Part shown: in pieces, positions 36,601-48,600 of the stretch
Layout: every line of letters begins with the position of its first letter
Position numbering within the stretch: position 1 is the stretch's first letter
Assembly (NCBI GenBank): GCA_014208095.1
Contig: JACHMT010000003.1
Location: 62,001 to 126,000 of the forward strand
Length of the DNA stretch: 64,000 nucleotides
DNA from: Actinospineispora eucalypti
GTDB lineage: Bacteria > Actinomycetota > Actinomycetes > Mycobacteriales > Pseudonocardiaceae
Direction of reading: 5' to 3'
The notes under the pieces: generated by a model
Told to the model about the DNA's origin: nothing
Databases searched by the model: none
The model's input: only the letters and a program-made list of their open reading frames with translations
Position numbers and translations under genes: made by a program

Positions 36601-39600
36601 CCGGTCCGAGCGCTGCTCGTGCGCCAGCTGTGGCGCCACGTGCGAGAGCTCGTGCCAGAGCACCCGGCGCACGGCCAGCGGCAGCGTGTCCGCCAGGCCG
36701 GCCGGCAAGCCCGCGCCGCGGAGCACCCGACGCAGCCGGCGGGCCTCCACGTACACCGTGTCGATCGATATGGTCAGAGCGAGCCCGGCCAGGTTCTCCG
36801 CCGAGTAGCTGTACGGGTAGCTGACCGCGGCGCCGGTGCCGGTGGTCTCCCGGTAGCTGTTCCCTCGGACCCAGTCCAACAGCGGGCGGGCCTCGGCCAG
36901 CACCTCGGGGCCGCCGGGCCGCTCGCGGAGCAGCCGCTCGTACTCCTCGATCGCGGCCAGCACCTGCGCACCGAACGGGTCACCACCGGTGATCCGGGCG
37001 CGTCCGCGCAGCCACCGGGTGACCAGCGGCTCCAGCGCCCGGTCCAACCCGGCCAGCAGCCCGCGAAGGCGCTGGTGACGGGCCAGCAGCACCCTCGGGT
37101 CCTCGGGCAGCTGGTTCAAGTCTTCCTCGACCGGGATGGCACGGTCGGGAGCGAGTGCCCGCCGGTAGCCCAGGGCGCGGGCTCGGATCGCCACCAGCCG
37201 GGCACGCAGCTCCTCGGTGTGCCGGCCGTCGGCGCCCAGCCACCATCCGGCTTGGTCCAGCCGCAGCTGGTGTTCGGCCTGATCCAGCAGGACCAGCGTG
37301 AGCTCCCACGCGTCGGGCGGCAGGGCGTCCGCCCGCTCGATCCATTCGGCCGCTTCGGCCAGCCGCTCCGGTGCGGTGGCCGTGTGGTCGGCCTGAAGCC
37401 GGGTGCTCGCCTGCCGCCCTCGGGCGCCCCGCCAGACCCGCACCCCACGCCACACCAGCACCGCCCCCGCTGCAGCCACCACGGCCGCGGCCGCCCAGCG
37501 CACCAGCGGGCCGTGACCGACGCCGATACCGACCGCGCCGGCCAGCGGGTCCGCCGCGGCGGAGGCGGCGGTGACCAGCATCAGCACCACCGCGATGACC
37601 GCACCCAGGACGAACCGCCGAAGCACCGGGCGCCACCACGACCAACGGGCCACCGACCAGCCCCCACCCAGCCAGGCGAGTGCCTGTGCGACCACCACCG
37701 CGCCGATTACCCGGGTCGCCGAGTCGTGCGGCACATCGACTCCGCCAGTTCCCCACCGACCGTGGAAGTGGCCCAGCTGAAGCCCAATCAGCCCGGGTAT
37801 CGCGAAGCTGTTGACTCCGTCGGGCGTCGCGTGCGGGGGGAGGGGGCTGTCCGGCAGCGCCCGGACCTTCGCCACGGCGACGGTCGCGGCGGTGTGACCG
37901 TCGGTGCCGGGGACGAGGGTTGTCACCCGGTTGAGCGCGGCGGCCAGGGCGCGCAGCGCCCGATCGCGGTCGGTGCGCGGATGCAGCGGCGTCTGTGCCA
38001 GCGCGGCGCGCAAGGCCGGCACCGCGGCGGTGCTCCGGAAGACAACCGCCCGAGGGCTGGCGCCGGGGCGGCGGTCGCGCACCTGGGTGACCAGTTTGAG
38101 CTCGGGCCCGGCCAGACCGCTCAACTGCTTGAGCATCCGCGGCTTGGCGGTGCCGGCCAGCTCGGCCAGCTCGGCGGCGGACAGTCCGCCCTCGGCGGCG
38201 ACTAGGGTGCCCAGCAGCGAGTTCGGGGCCACCGGGAACCCGTTCGGGAAGAACCGGTCACCGAACTCGGCGATCACCGCGTCGAACGCGATCTCGATCG
38301 CCACCGTGGATGGCTCACCGAGCCGCAGCCGGCTGGGCACGTTCAGCGCCACCGCCAGGTTCCGGATGGTCGGTTCGGTTGCCGGCCCCAGCAACACCCC
38401 GACCAGGTCGCGCAATTCGGCGGGCAACGTGTAGCGGATCTCTCGGGAGCCGCTTCCGGGATCGGCGCTGGCCTGCCAGACAAAGCCGTACTCGACCAGC
38501 GCGGGCAGCAGGTCGCGCAGTGTGCGGGCGGCCAGCGCGGGCTGCGCGGCGCGGATCTCGGCCCTGGTCAACCCGTCCGGCGAGGCGTGCAGCGCGGCGA
38601 ACACGGCCAGCACCGCGTTGCCCTGCGGGTGGATGCGCGGCGCCGACAGCGGGCCGCCCGGCAGGGCGCGCACGTGCCCCACCGCGGCGGTGAGTTCTCC
38701 GACGGCTGGTGAGCCGGGGTCGAGCAGTGCGTTGCGGTGCAGCCGGAGCGCGAGCAGCCCGAGCACCAGCCGGGCACCGAGGTGGGTCTCCGGCCGGTCC
38801 AGCTCGGCGAGCAGGCCCGGCGTGTCCTCGGCCTGCCAGTAGACGTAGTCACGAACACCGGGGGTCTTGCCGCGAGTGACCAGGCCCAGCTCCCGCAACA
38901 CGGTCAGCCGCACCTGGGCGACCGGTCTGTGCAGGCCGCCCGCGTCGGCCACCCCCTGGGCGGTCTGCCCCCCGGCCACCACGTCCAGGCTGACCCGCAT
39001 CGAACCCGGCCGCGCGGTGGCGTACTCGGGCAGCAACCACAGGATCTCGACGGCGACGCGCACCAGTTCGGTGTCCGGCCGGCCCGGTTCGAGGCTCGCG
39101 ACTTCGGTGCCCGCGACCAGGCGAGCCGCCTCGTCGAACCAGGCCAGCGCGAGCGTGCCCAGGTAGCGGTCCCGGGTGTCCAGCGCGGCCAGCAACCGCA
39201 CACCCCGCGCGGTCAGCGAATGCCCCCGGGGCGAGTCGAGCATCGGGGCGGCCACCGAGCCCCCCACCACCTCGACCGCCAGGCGCAGCGGGCCATCCGG
39301 CAGTGCGCGGATCGCCTCGACAAGCTCGGTGACCCGGCGGCCGACCTTCTCCTCGGGGAGCAGCGTGGCATCGCTGAGCAACAGCTCGGCCAGCTCGGTG
39401 AACAGGACCTCGGTGGTGAACGGGTCATCCAGCGCGGCCAGCAACCGACGCGCTCCGTCGGTCAGCAGGTGGCCGTTCGGCCCGAGGATCACCAGTCGCA
39501 GCTGGCGCAGCCGGTTGATCCGCAGCTCCAGGGTTTTGACGCTCACCTCGGGAATAGCCGCATGCAGGTCGGCGACGAGCAGGCCGTCCGGGCTGTCGGC

Positions 39601-42600
39601 CAGCACGTTCAGCGTGTGCCGCACCGAGTTGCGCGGTGCCGCCACGACCGCGAGCAGCGGCCCGCTGTCGAGCTCGCGCACGGCGCGCAGCGCCGTGGTC
39701 ACCGCCTCGGTGGCGTCCTCCCCAGGCAGCAAGCTGGCCCGCCGGCTCAGCGCCTCGGCCAGGGTGGACAGCGCGCGCCGGTAGACCAGGTTCGGTTGCA
39801 GCGCGCGCAGCGCGAGATGGCGCACCAGCAGGCGGGCATCGTCGCGCAACCGATAGACCACCATTGCCCCACGCCGGTGCCGCTCCAGCATGCCCAACTC
39901 GGCCAACCGGTTCAGGCGCCCACCGACGGTGTCGTGCACCAGCCCATCCGACGCCGCCTCGACCTCGCCAATGGTGAGGCTTCCCTCGACGCCGGCGAAG
40001 ATCACCAGCGTCCGCCACAGCGCGGTGCGCTGGGCGCTCTCGAACGCGGCCAGGGCGCCGCCGTCCAGGCGCACGAAGGTCACCAGCAGCGCCCAGAGCC
40101 GCCGCGACAACTCCTGGTCGAGGTCAACCGACAGCGCCAGCCAGCCGTTCAGGACGCCCAACAGGCGGCGGTACTCGAGGTTGTCCTGGTCGGCCACGTG
40201 CACCGCGTCGCGCAGCAGCGCCCGGGTCTCGGCCGGCACGTGGTACACCCGCTCACCGGTCTCGCTGTCCTGCCAAGTCACCAGGCCCAACCGACTCAGC
40301 CCGAGCACGTGGTTGACCAGCGGGTCCGGCTGCCAGCCCGCGACCGAGGCCAACCCACGCAACTCGGCGAGCGTGGCCCCCTCACCGGCCCGGGCGAGTA
40401 CCGCGAGCGCATCCGCCAGCGCGGGGGGCAGCGGTGAGCCGTCGGTGAAGCCGGGGGTGGCGATCGGGCGGCCGGCGAAGGCGGCGGCGATCAGGCCGGC
40501 GATCTCCTGGCGCTCCGGCTCGTGGCCGGGCCAGCCGGACTCGGGGTGCGGCGCGGTCGGCCGGGCGGCGTGCTCGGACTCGTGGTCTTCGATTCGTTTG
40601 TCCAGGTAGGCGCGCACCCGGCGGGGCAGCGCCTGCCTGCGCCGCTCGAAGTGCTCGAACCGCACGAACCAGACCCGGCCGTGGCCGTCGAACACCGTGT
40701 ACGAGATCGCCTCGTCACCGAAGTTCGGCAGGCCGGCCCGCACGAACAGCGCCCGCAGCGGCGGCCAGCTCAGCGTGATCTTCCCGGTGTACTCCATGGC
40801 GGGCTTGCGGGTCAGGACCGCGCGCAGCACCGCGATCGCCCGGTGGTGCTCGTCCGGGCTGTACCGGCGGGTGGTCAACCCGCCGCCCGGCGGGCCGTCG
40901 TGCCACCCCGCCAGGAAGGTGGCCGCCGCCGGGTTCGCGCCGAACACGCCCGCCGCCGCCAACCCAGACGTGTCGCCGTCGGTGTGCGGGATCTGGGTGC
41001 CGATGACGGCACCGACCGCCGACGCGAGCAGCAGATAGCCCAGCCAGCGCTGCCGGCCGCGCCAGTCCAGGTAACGCTGTGCGGAACGGACCAGCCACGG
41101 CGGCGGTGCGCGCGGTGCGCCCGGTGTCTCGGCTCGGGACACCAACCGGCGTGCGAACCTGTCGACCAGCCACAGGCCGACGCCCAGCGCGGCCGCCACG
41201 GCGAAGGCCGGGACGCCGTACCCGAACCACCCGGCGCCGCTGCCCGCGATCAACCCGATCGTGATCGCCATCCGGGTCCGGGCAGGTTCCTCGGTCAGGT
41301 AGATCAACAGGCTGGCACCGATCACCCCGGCGGCCAGCCCGAGCGCCAGATGCAGGTCCGGGACGTACCGGGCGACCACGACGGCGACCGCGATAAGCAC
41401 CAGCCACGCGGGGAGCCGCGCCCGCTGGTCATCTCCGGGCCGGGTCGTGCCGGCGTCCCCGTCTCCCCGGTCTCCGGGCTCGGTGTGCGGCAGCGTGACC
41501 ACACCTTCGGCGGTGCGCAGGAACCGGTGTCCGTCCGGCGTCAAGGTAGCTGAACCAGCCTGCTGAGGTGACTGGGTCAGGAGCGCGGGGCGCACGTCCC
41601 GGTCGGTCAGGTTGCGTGGCGGCCACAGCACCGACAGGCCCCGTTCGGTGCGGAACACCACGGTGAAGCCGAGCAGCTCACCGTCATCGCCTGAGGCGCC
41701 CAGCCACACCACCTTCGGGTGGGTGATCAGTGCGATCGTCGCCTCATCCAGCTCGAGCCCGAGCACCTCGCGGACCAGTGCGATCTTGGTGACCAGGTCG
41801 GGCAGCTCCCGCCCACGGGGTTGCGCTGACGCGGCGCGCAGGGCCGCTTCGTAGCCAGCCAGCGGGCGAGCGAGCGCCGGGTGGGTGGGGCGGTCGTTGA
41901 TCAGCACCGCCGCGACGTCCGCGTCCACCGGGTCGGCGGCGGGCAGGGCCAGCGACCGGCGGAGCTGGTCGCGCAGCAGGCCGACGACCCGCTCCAGCTC
42001 GACCGCGATGGCGACCGGATCGGCCAGCCCGGCCAGCTGCCCGGGCAGCAGGCCCAGCTGGAAGACCGCGGCGTCGGTCAACAGGTGGGTGCGCAGCGCC
42101 GGCGCCATCCGGACCAGGTCGCCGACCAGCTCGAACCATGCCCGCGCCGCCACCGGGGCACCCATCGGCAGCTCCTCGCGCAGCCAGTCCAGGGCGGACC
42201 GATAGCCCGCGAGCACCGGGTCCACCCACAGCGTGACCGTGTCGACCAGCCGCTGGGTGGGCACACCGTCCACCGGCAGGTCTAGCCGCAGCGCGCCGAG
42301 CACGCCGACGGCCAGCTCCCGACGCGCATCCCCGTCGCCGGCCAGCCCAGCGAACAGCCCAGTGGCCGGCTCGGCGAGCGCTCCCGCGAGCTGGCGGAGC
42401 AGCGGCGCCGCCCAGTCGGGTCGGATGTCGTCGGCCCCGGCTTCGGCCAGCTCACGCACGGCGGCGATCGCGGCGGCCCAGAACCGGGCGTCCCTCGGCC
42501 CCAACCGGCTCCACGCGCCGGCCAGCAGCATCGCCCGCACTCGCGGCCACTCGGCCTCCGACCAGCTCGCCGGGTCGGTCCACGGGGAACCGTCGCTGGT

Positions 42601-45600
42601 CAGGTCGCTCAGCGGGCGCTGCACGGCCGGCCGGCGAGCCCGGAAGGCCACGCCGTGCGCCAGCCAGTACGCCAGCTCGGCCCGCGCGGTCGCCGGGTCG
42701 CCCCCGCCGGCGTCGTGCGCCCCTTGCATCCGCCCGACCATCCGCTCGTCGGTCAGACCCACCAGGTCCGCCCCGGAAAGGGCGATCAGCGCCGCCTGCT
42801 CGCCCCGCCAGAGGTCCTCGGTCAGCTGCGTCTGCGCCCAGTCCTTCGCCGGGCCTTCGGGCAGCCCGGCGAACTCGGTCTCCTCAACTTGGCCCTCGAG
42901 GAACAGGTACGCGAAGCGCAGCGCCGCGACCAGTTCCGGGTCGTCGGCGAAGAACCGCTCCGCCGACCCGATGCCGCCGTCCTCGACGAGCCGGCCGAAC
43001 ACCGCGAACGCGATGTCATAGCCATAGGCCCAGCGCAGCCCGTCCGGGTAGTCAGCGTCCGTCGCGGCCCGCCGGTGCCCCTCCGCGATCGTCACGGCCG
43101 GATCGGTGAGGTCGCCGGTCGAGGCCAGCAGCGAGGTCAGCACGGCCCAGTGCCGGTCCGAGGGCATGGCCGCGATCAGCGCGGCCGGACTCCGCCGCTG
43201 GTTCCGCCAGGCCGTCAACACCGCCGGCCCGGCCTCGACGAGCGTGCGGTAGTCCAGGATGTCCCGGAACATCGCCACCGCCTGATCCGGCGGACCCAGC
43301 CGCGTGAGCGTGGCGAGCAGCTGCGCCCGGGCCTGCTCGCCCACCAGCCGGGCGGCCTCGTTGAGCGGGTCCCAGTGCGCGGCGTCGAGCTCGTGCAGCA
43401 GCAGTTCGACCACGCCGAGCAGGTAGCCGATCTCGATGCGCCGCAGGGCGTCGTCCCGCGCCCCGTCGGCGCGGGCCCAGTCCGCCCGCAGATCGCGGCG
43501 GACCGTGGCGGCGTCCGTTTCCCAGGCCTGCTCGCCGGTCGGGCCGCGCACCCGGTGAGTGATCTCGTAGCGGACGAGCGCCCGCAGCGGCCCGTCGGAC
43601 GTCTGGTCGACCACGGTGTCCGGCAGGTACACCACACCGTCCACGGTGTAAGCGGCGATCTTCCCGGCGATGCTGGCACCCACGACGTCGGCCAGCGCCT
43701 CGGCCCGGTAGGACACCACCCGCACCCCGGCCGGCGCCCCGGTCCGGGCCGCGCCCAGTTCGGTGAGCTCCAGCCCCGGCAGCGCCGCCACCAGCGCCGA
43801 CTCGTCGTCTTCGGTCAGCGGGTCGGTGTCGGGGTACAGCTCCAGCGCACCGTTCACTCCCGGGCCGACCACCGTGCTGATCTCGTACCGGCCGGCGGGC
43901 ACAGCGGTGGACCGCTCGCCGGGAACCGGCTGGTAGGCACGCAGCCACACCTGGGCACCGGAGATCGCCAGCTCGACCAGCTGGTGGTGGGTGACCGTGG
44001 TCCTGGCCAACCCACCGGCGGGAACGTCGGGCAGCGCCGCCGGCGGCGCCAGCGGGGTGCGCCGACCGCCGAACCAGGCCAGCCGAGCGGCGAGTCGCTT
44101 GGGCAACCGGCCCGCCTCGACCACCTGCCGCGCCCAGTCCAGGCGCAGGGCGAGCAGCCGGTACAGCTCGTCGTTGGGCATCGCGGCCAGCAGCGCGTCG
44201 CGCCGGGCCACCAGATCGGCCAGTTGGGCGAGCAACCGGGCTCGGCTCACCATGCGCAGTGGGTTCCAGCCCAGGAACTCCAGCAGGCTGTCCAGGTAGC
44301 TCTGGTCGATCTTCAACAGCGCCGCGCCGAAGTCGATCCGGCTCAGCACGCCCCGGTCCACCAGCTGGTTGTGTGCGCTGAACCCGTCCCAATCGTGGAT
44401 CAGCGCGATCAGCGCGAGCACGTCGCGCAGCTGCTGCCGCGTGCGCCACCGGGCAAACCACCCCGGGTGCCGACCGGCTCCGAACTCGACCACCTCGACC
44501 AGGTCGCCGACCGCAAGCACCAGCGTGCCGTTGTTCTCATACCGGCCCGAGTCGCGCCGGCGCACCTCGCGCGAGGCGATAGCGAGCCGGGACGACGGTG
44601 CCAACCCCCCGCCGGCCCGCCACGCCGCCGCGCCGGCGGCGGAGAGGATCGCGTCGTTCGGGCTGCCTTCCCACTGCCGCAGCACCACCAGCTCGCCGTC
44701 GTCTTCGCGGCGTGCCAACACGATCTTGTCGCGCCGGTCCCGGACCCGTTTGTCCATGTCGAGGCCGAATACCTTGATGACGGTCAGCTCGCCCAGCACG
44801 GTGAGCGGCAGCCCGATCGGCCACCCCGGTGGTGGTCCCCTGACCGCGCGCCAGCTGGGCAGCAGCCGGGCCCGCAGCGCCCTGGCGTCCCGCAGCCGGA
44901 CCGACCTGGGCGTGGGGCCGCGCACCCGATGGGCGACCTCGTAGCCGACCAGCTCGCGCAGCAGCTCTGGCGACAGCCGGGTCAGCGCGGTGTCCGGCAG
45001 GTACACCACGCCGTCAACGGTGTAGGCGGCGATCTTCCCGGCGGTGCGGGCTCCCACCGCGAGGGCCAGCGCGTCGGCCCGGTAGGACACCACCCGCACC
45101 CCGGCCGGCGCCCCGGTCCGGGCCGGGTCCAGCTCGGTGACCGGCAGACCCGGCAGCGCCGCCACCAGCCGCCGCTTCTCTTTCCGTCGGAGCCGGTCGC
45201 TGTCCGGGTACAGCTCCAGCGCCCCGTTCACGCCGGGAGAACCGGGCAGGAACACGGTGAAGGGGAACGCACCCAGCCATATGCCGAGGGCGGCCCACTG
45301 TGCTCGGCGCAACCAGAGTTGGGCGGTCCGGCCGCGGTGGGCCTGCAACGCCCCGGCCGCGCCGGCCAGGGACGACCCGAGTACCGCGACGAGCATCGAG
45401 TGGTTGGTGACGGCGGTCAGCACCACGCCGATCGCGGCGCCGGGTGCCAGCGCCCACACCGGCTGGCCGGCCAGCCAGCCGCTCAGCCGGCCCAGCCTGC
45501 TCGGGTGACGCGTCGGATCGGTGCCCCGGTCATCCGCCGGCGGCGACCGGCCGCGCGGCCGGATGGTGGGGATGCGCACCCGCACTCCCGGGTCGGTCAG

Positions 45601-48600
45601 CATCCGCAGCAGCGCGCCCACCGGGATCGCCGCCGCCTCCGGCAGGGTGGCGAGCAACCCGCCGTAGAGCCGCCGGGTCTGCACCGACGCGACTTTTCTG
45701 CCGTGCTTGCGGTGCGTGTAGTTGACCACGGCCGTGGCCAGCAACACCGCGACGGCCACCCGTTCCCGGGCCCGCCGGCCCAGCCGAGTCCCGGAGATCA
45801 GCCGGGCGAGCTCCGCCACCGGATCGGGCGCGCGATGGCCGTCGGGTTGCGGGTTCCCCGGCCGCAGCCCCAGCCGCAGCGACCCGTCCGGCCCGGTGAA
45901 CAGTCGCGCCGACGGCGGCACCAACGGGTCGGCCTCGGACGGCTCGGCCGGCAGTTCCTCGAGCCGCTCATGCAGGGTGGCCACCTGGCCGGCCAACCAG
46001 CGCCCGGTGTGCTCGTCCATCCGGCCGTGTGGGTCAGCCAACAGCCCGAACAGCTCGGTGGCCACCTCCCGCACCAGCCGCCGCACACCCCGTGACCGGC
46101 CCCGCGACAGCGCGGTGACCAGCACCGAAACGACGGACACCGCGACGACCACGGCACTCGCCACGAGCACCGTCATCGGCACCCGGAACGAGGCGGTCTC
46201 GGCTGCGGCCGCCACACCCGCCACCCCAGACATCACCAGCAACACAGCGGCCAGGCCCAGCACCACGGCCACCCGCCACGACAGGTAGCGGGCGATGGCC
46301 CCGAGCCGGTGCAACACCGCCGTCAGCCAGGCCGGCGGGCCACGCACGATGATCGACCACAACAGGATCCCCGAGCCGATCAGCGCGACGGCCACCCGAA
46401 CCGAGGTCGGCACGCCGTCGGGCAACAGCCCAACCGGCCCGAGCATCGCGCTCCGCTCGGCGCCCCTGTGCCACGACGCCCCGCGCTCCCCCGCATCGCG
46501 AGCCTCGATGACCGCGACCAGCCGTTCGATGCCGAGCACCATCTCCTGGTCCAGCTCCTGGCGGGTCAACGGGAAACGGAACAGCGGGTCCTCGCCGCCG
46601 GTCGAGTACTTCTTGATCGTCACGTCGGCGACGTCGGTCCGCTTCAACCGGTCGTCCCGGAACTCGCCCAGTGGAACCCAGCCGGACGCTCCGTTCCAGG
46701 TGACCACCAGGTCGGTCACCGAGTTCAGGTCCACGCGCTCGAGCGCGTTGATCTTCGCCAGATACCCGCGCAGCTCCGCCACGTCGCCCACCGGGATCCG
46801 GGTGAGCAGCTCGGACAGGAACAGCGTCTCGCGGCTGCGCTGGAACTCCTTCGGGTTCTTCTTCACGCTCACGTACAGCACCAGCCCGGAGTCACCGAGC
46901 AGCAGGTAATCGAACTGCTTGACGGTCTTCTTGCTGACCTTGCCGCTGGCCAGGCGCGCGCCCAGCCGCACGTTCGCCAGCAGCCGCAAGCCCCCGGTAC
47001 GGGCCAGCTTGTCCAGCTCCGCCCGCGCCAACCGCTCGAAAACCTCGCCGGTGATCGAGCCCGCGTACCGGTGCGCGAAACCCTCCGGGTCGGCACGGAA
47101 CGCCTCCCGGTGCGCCGGGTTCTCGAGCAGGTTGGTCAGCCGCCGCAGCACCTTGTCCACGATCTTGCGGTGCTCGTCGCTCAGCCGGGCCGCCGAGGGC
47201 CGGGCCGGCGCGGGTGGCGGAGTCGGCTTGGGGCGCGCCGCGGCGGCCCGAACGACCGCCGCCACCGCCTCGTGCAGTTGACGTACCAGCTCGTCGTTCT
47301 CGGCGTCGTGCGCCTCGCCGGTGTGGTCGTCGCCGGCGATGTGGCGGTTCCATTCGTGGCGCAGGAAGGCGTTCCACAGGGCGAGGAACCGCCGGTCATG
47401 GCCGATCAGCCAGTTGAACAGGTGGGCGACCCAATCGGGGACGAGGATGAAGCCCTGGCGCGGGGCGGCGCCGGCCGGACGCCAGCCGAAGCTGTACAGC
47501 TTGCCGCCCAGCGGTTGCGTGTCGCTGATCCCCACCAAGCCGATCAGCTCGGGATCAGCCTCGAGCAGGTAGGGGAACTCCTCGCGGCCTCGATCGCTGA
47601 CCAGATCCCACGCGTTGTCGCGCAGCCGGGGCATCCACGGCAGCATGTGCCGCCGGACCTCGCCACTGGCAACTCCGTCGGCGAGCCCGCCGCCGTCGCC
47701 GGGTCCCGGGTGGAAGTCCTCCGGAGTCTCGCCGTGCGGGCGCAGGACGACCTGTCCCGGCCTGGCGTCGACGCGCACCAGCCGGCTCAGATCCAGGCCG
47801 AGCTCTTGCACGAGCCGCCGCAGTTGCTCCAGATCAGCCGGCGGGTACTGGAAGGTCATCGTGTTGAGGTGCACGAGCAACCCGGGCTCGCCTGGCACGG
47901 TGCCGATCCAGCCGGCGGCGGCCAACCGCGGGCGCAGCGGCCAGGCCTCGAAGAAGTCGGCGTGCTGGTACGCGTTGGCGTAGAAGTTTCCGTACTCGTC
48001 GACCACGTAGAGCATCAGGTTGAAGCCGTAGGCCATCTTCATGCCGTCGGCGTTGGTGTCGAACGGGGTGTCGTCCTTCGCCCAGTAGAGCCGGCCCTCC
48101 CAGGCGTAGAGGCGCAGGTGCTCGGGTGCCGGGGCATGCCCGGTCTCCGACTTTTTCCAAAGCAGCGACAGGTGCTCCTCCGGCCGGCGTGGCAGCCATG
48201 CGCGCAGCCGCGCCAAACGTGGCTCTGCCTCAGCCAACCAAGACAGCGCGGCACGCCGGGACGGCACCAGGATCCCGAGCGGTGTGCGGAGCTGGGTGGC
48301 GAACCGGTCGATCGCCTCGGCAGCGTTCCGCACCTCGAACCGGGTCGCCATGATCTCCCCGGGCTCCCCGTGCAGCCGCTGCGCCCGACCGAGGTGCCAC
48401 TTCGCCAGGTCGAACTGCCGGAGCACACCACGCACCCACCGCCACGCCGCGATCACGACGACCGCGACGACCACCGCGACGGCCAGGAGCACCGGATGGG
48501 CGGCCAGCGGCTCCCTGACCGAGGCCAACGGGCCATCGGTGGCCAGCGCGAGCCCGGCCAGACCGGCGCCGACAGAGGCGTGCCGCTGAGACCCACCGGT

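Noticed and set aside
32626..38205. Long plus-strand open frames, including one of 1,859 codons, opposite the giant gene
   Set aside because: They mirror the minus-strand frame, where G/C-rich third positions make stops rare. Their translations are rich in Arg, Gln, Gly and Pro without domains, while the minus frame gives domains with catalytic motifs throughout.
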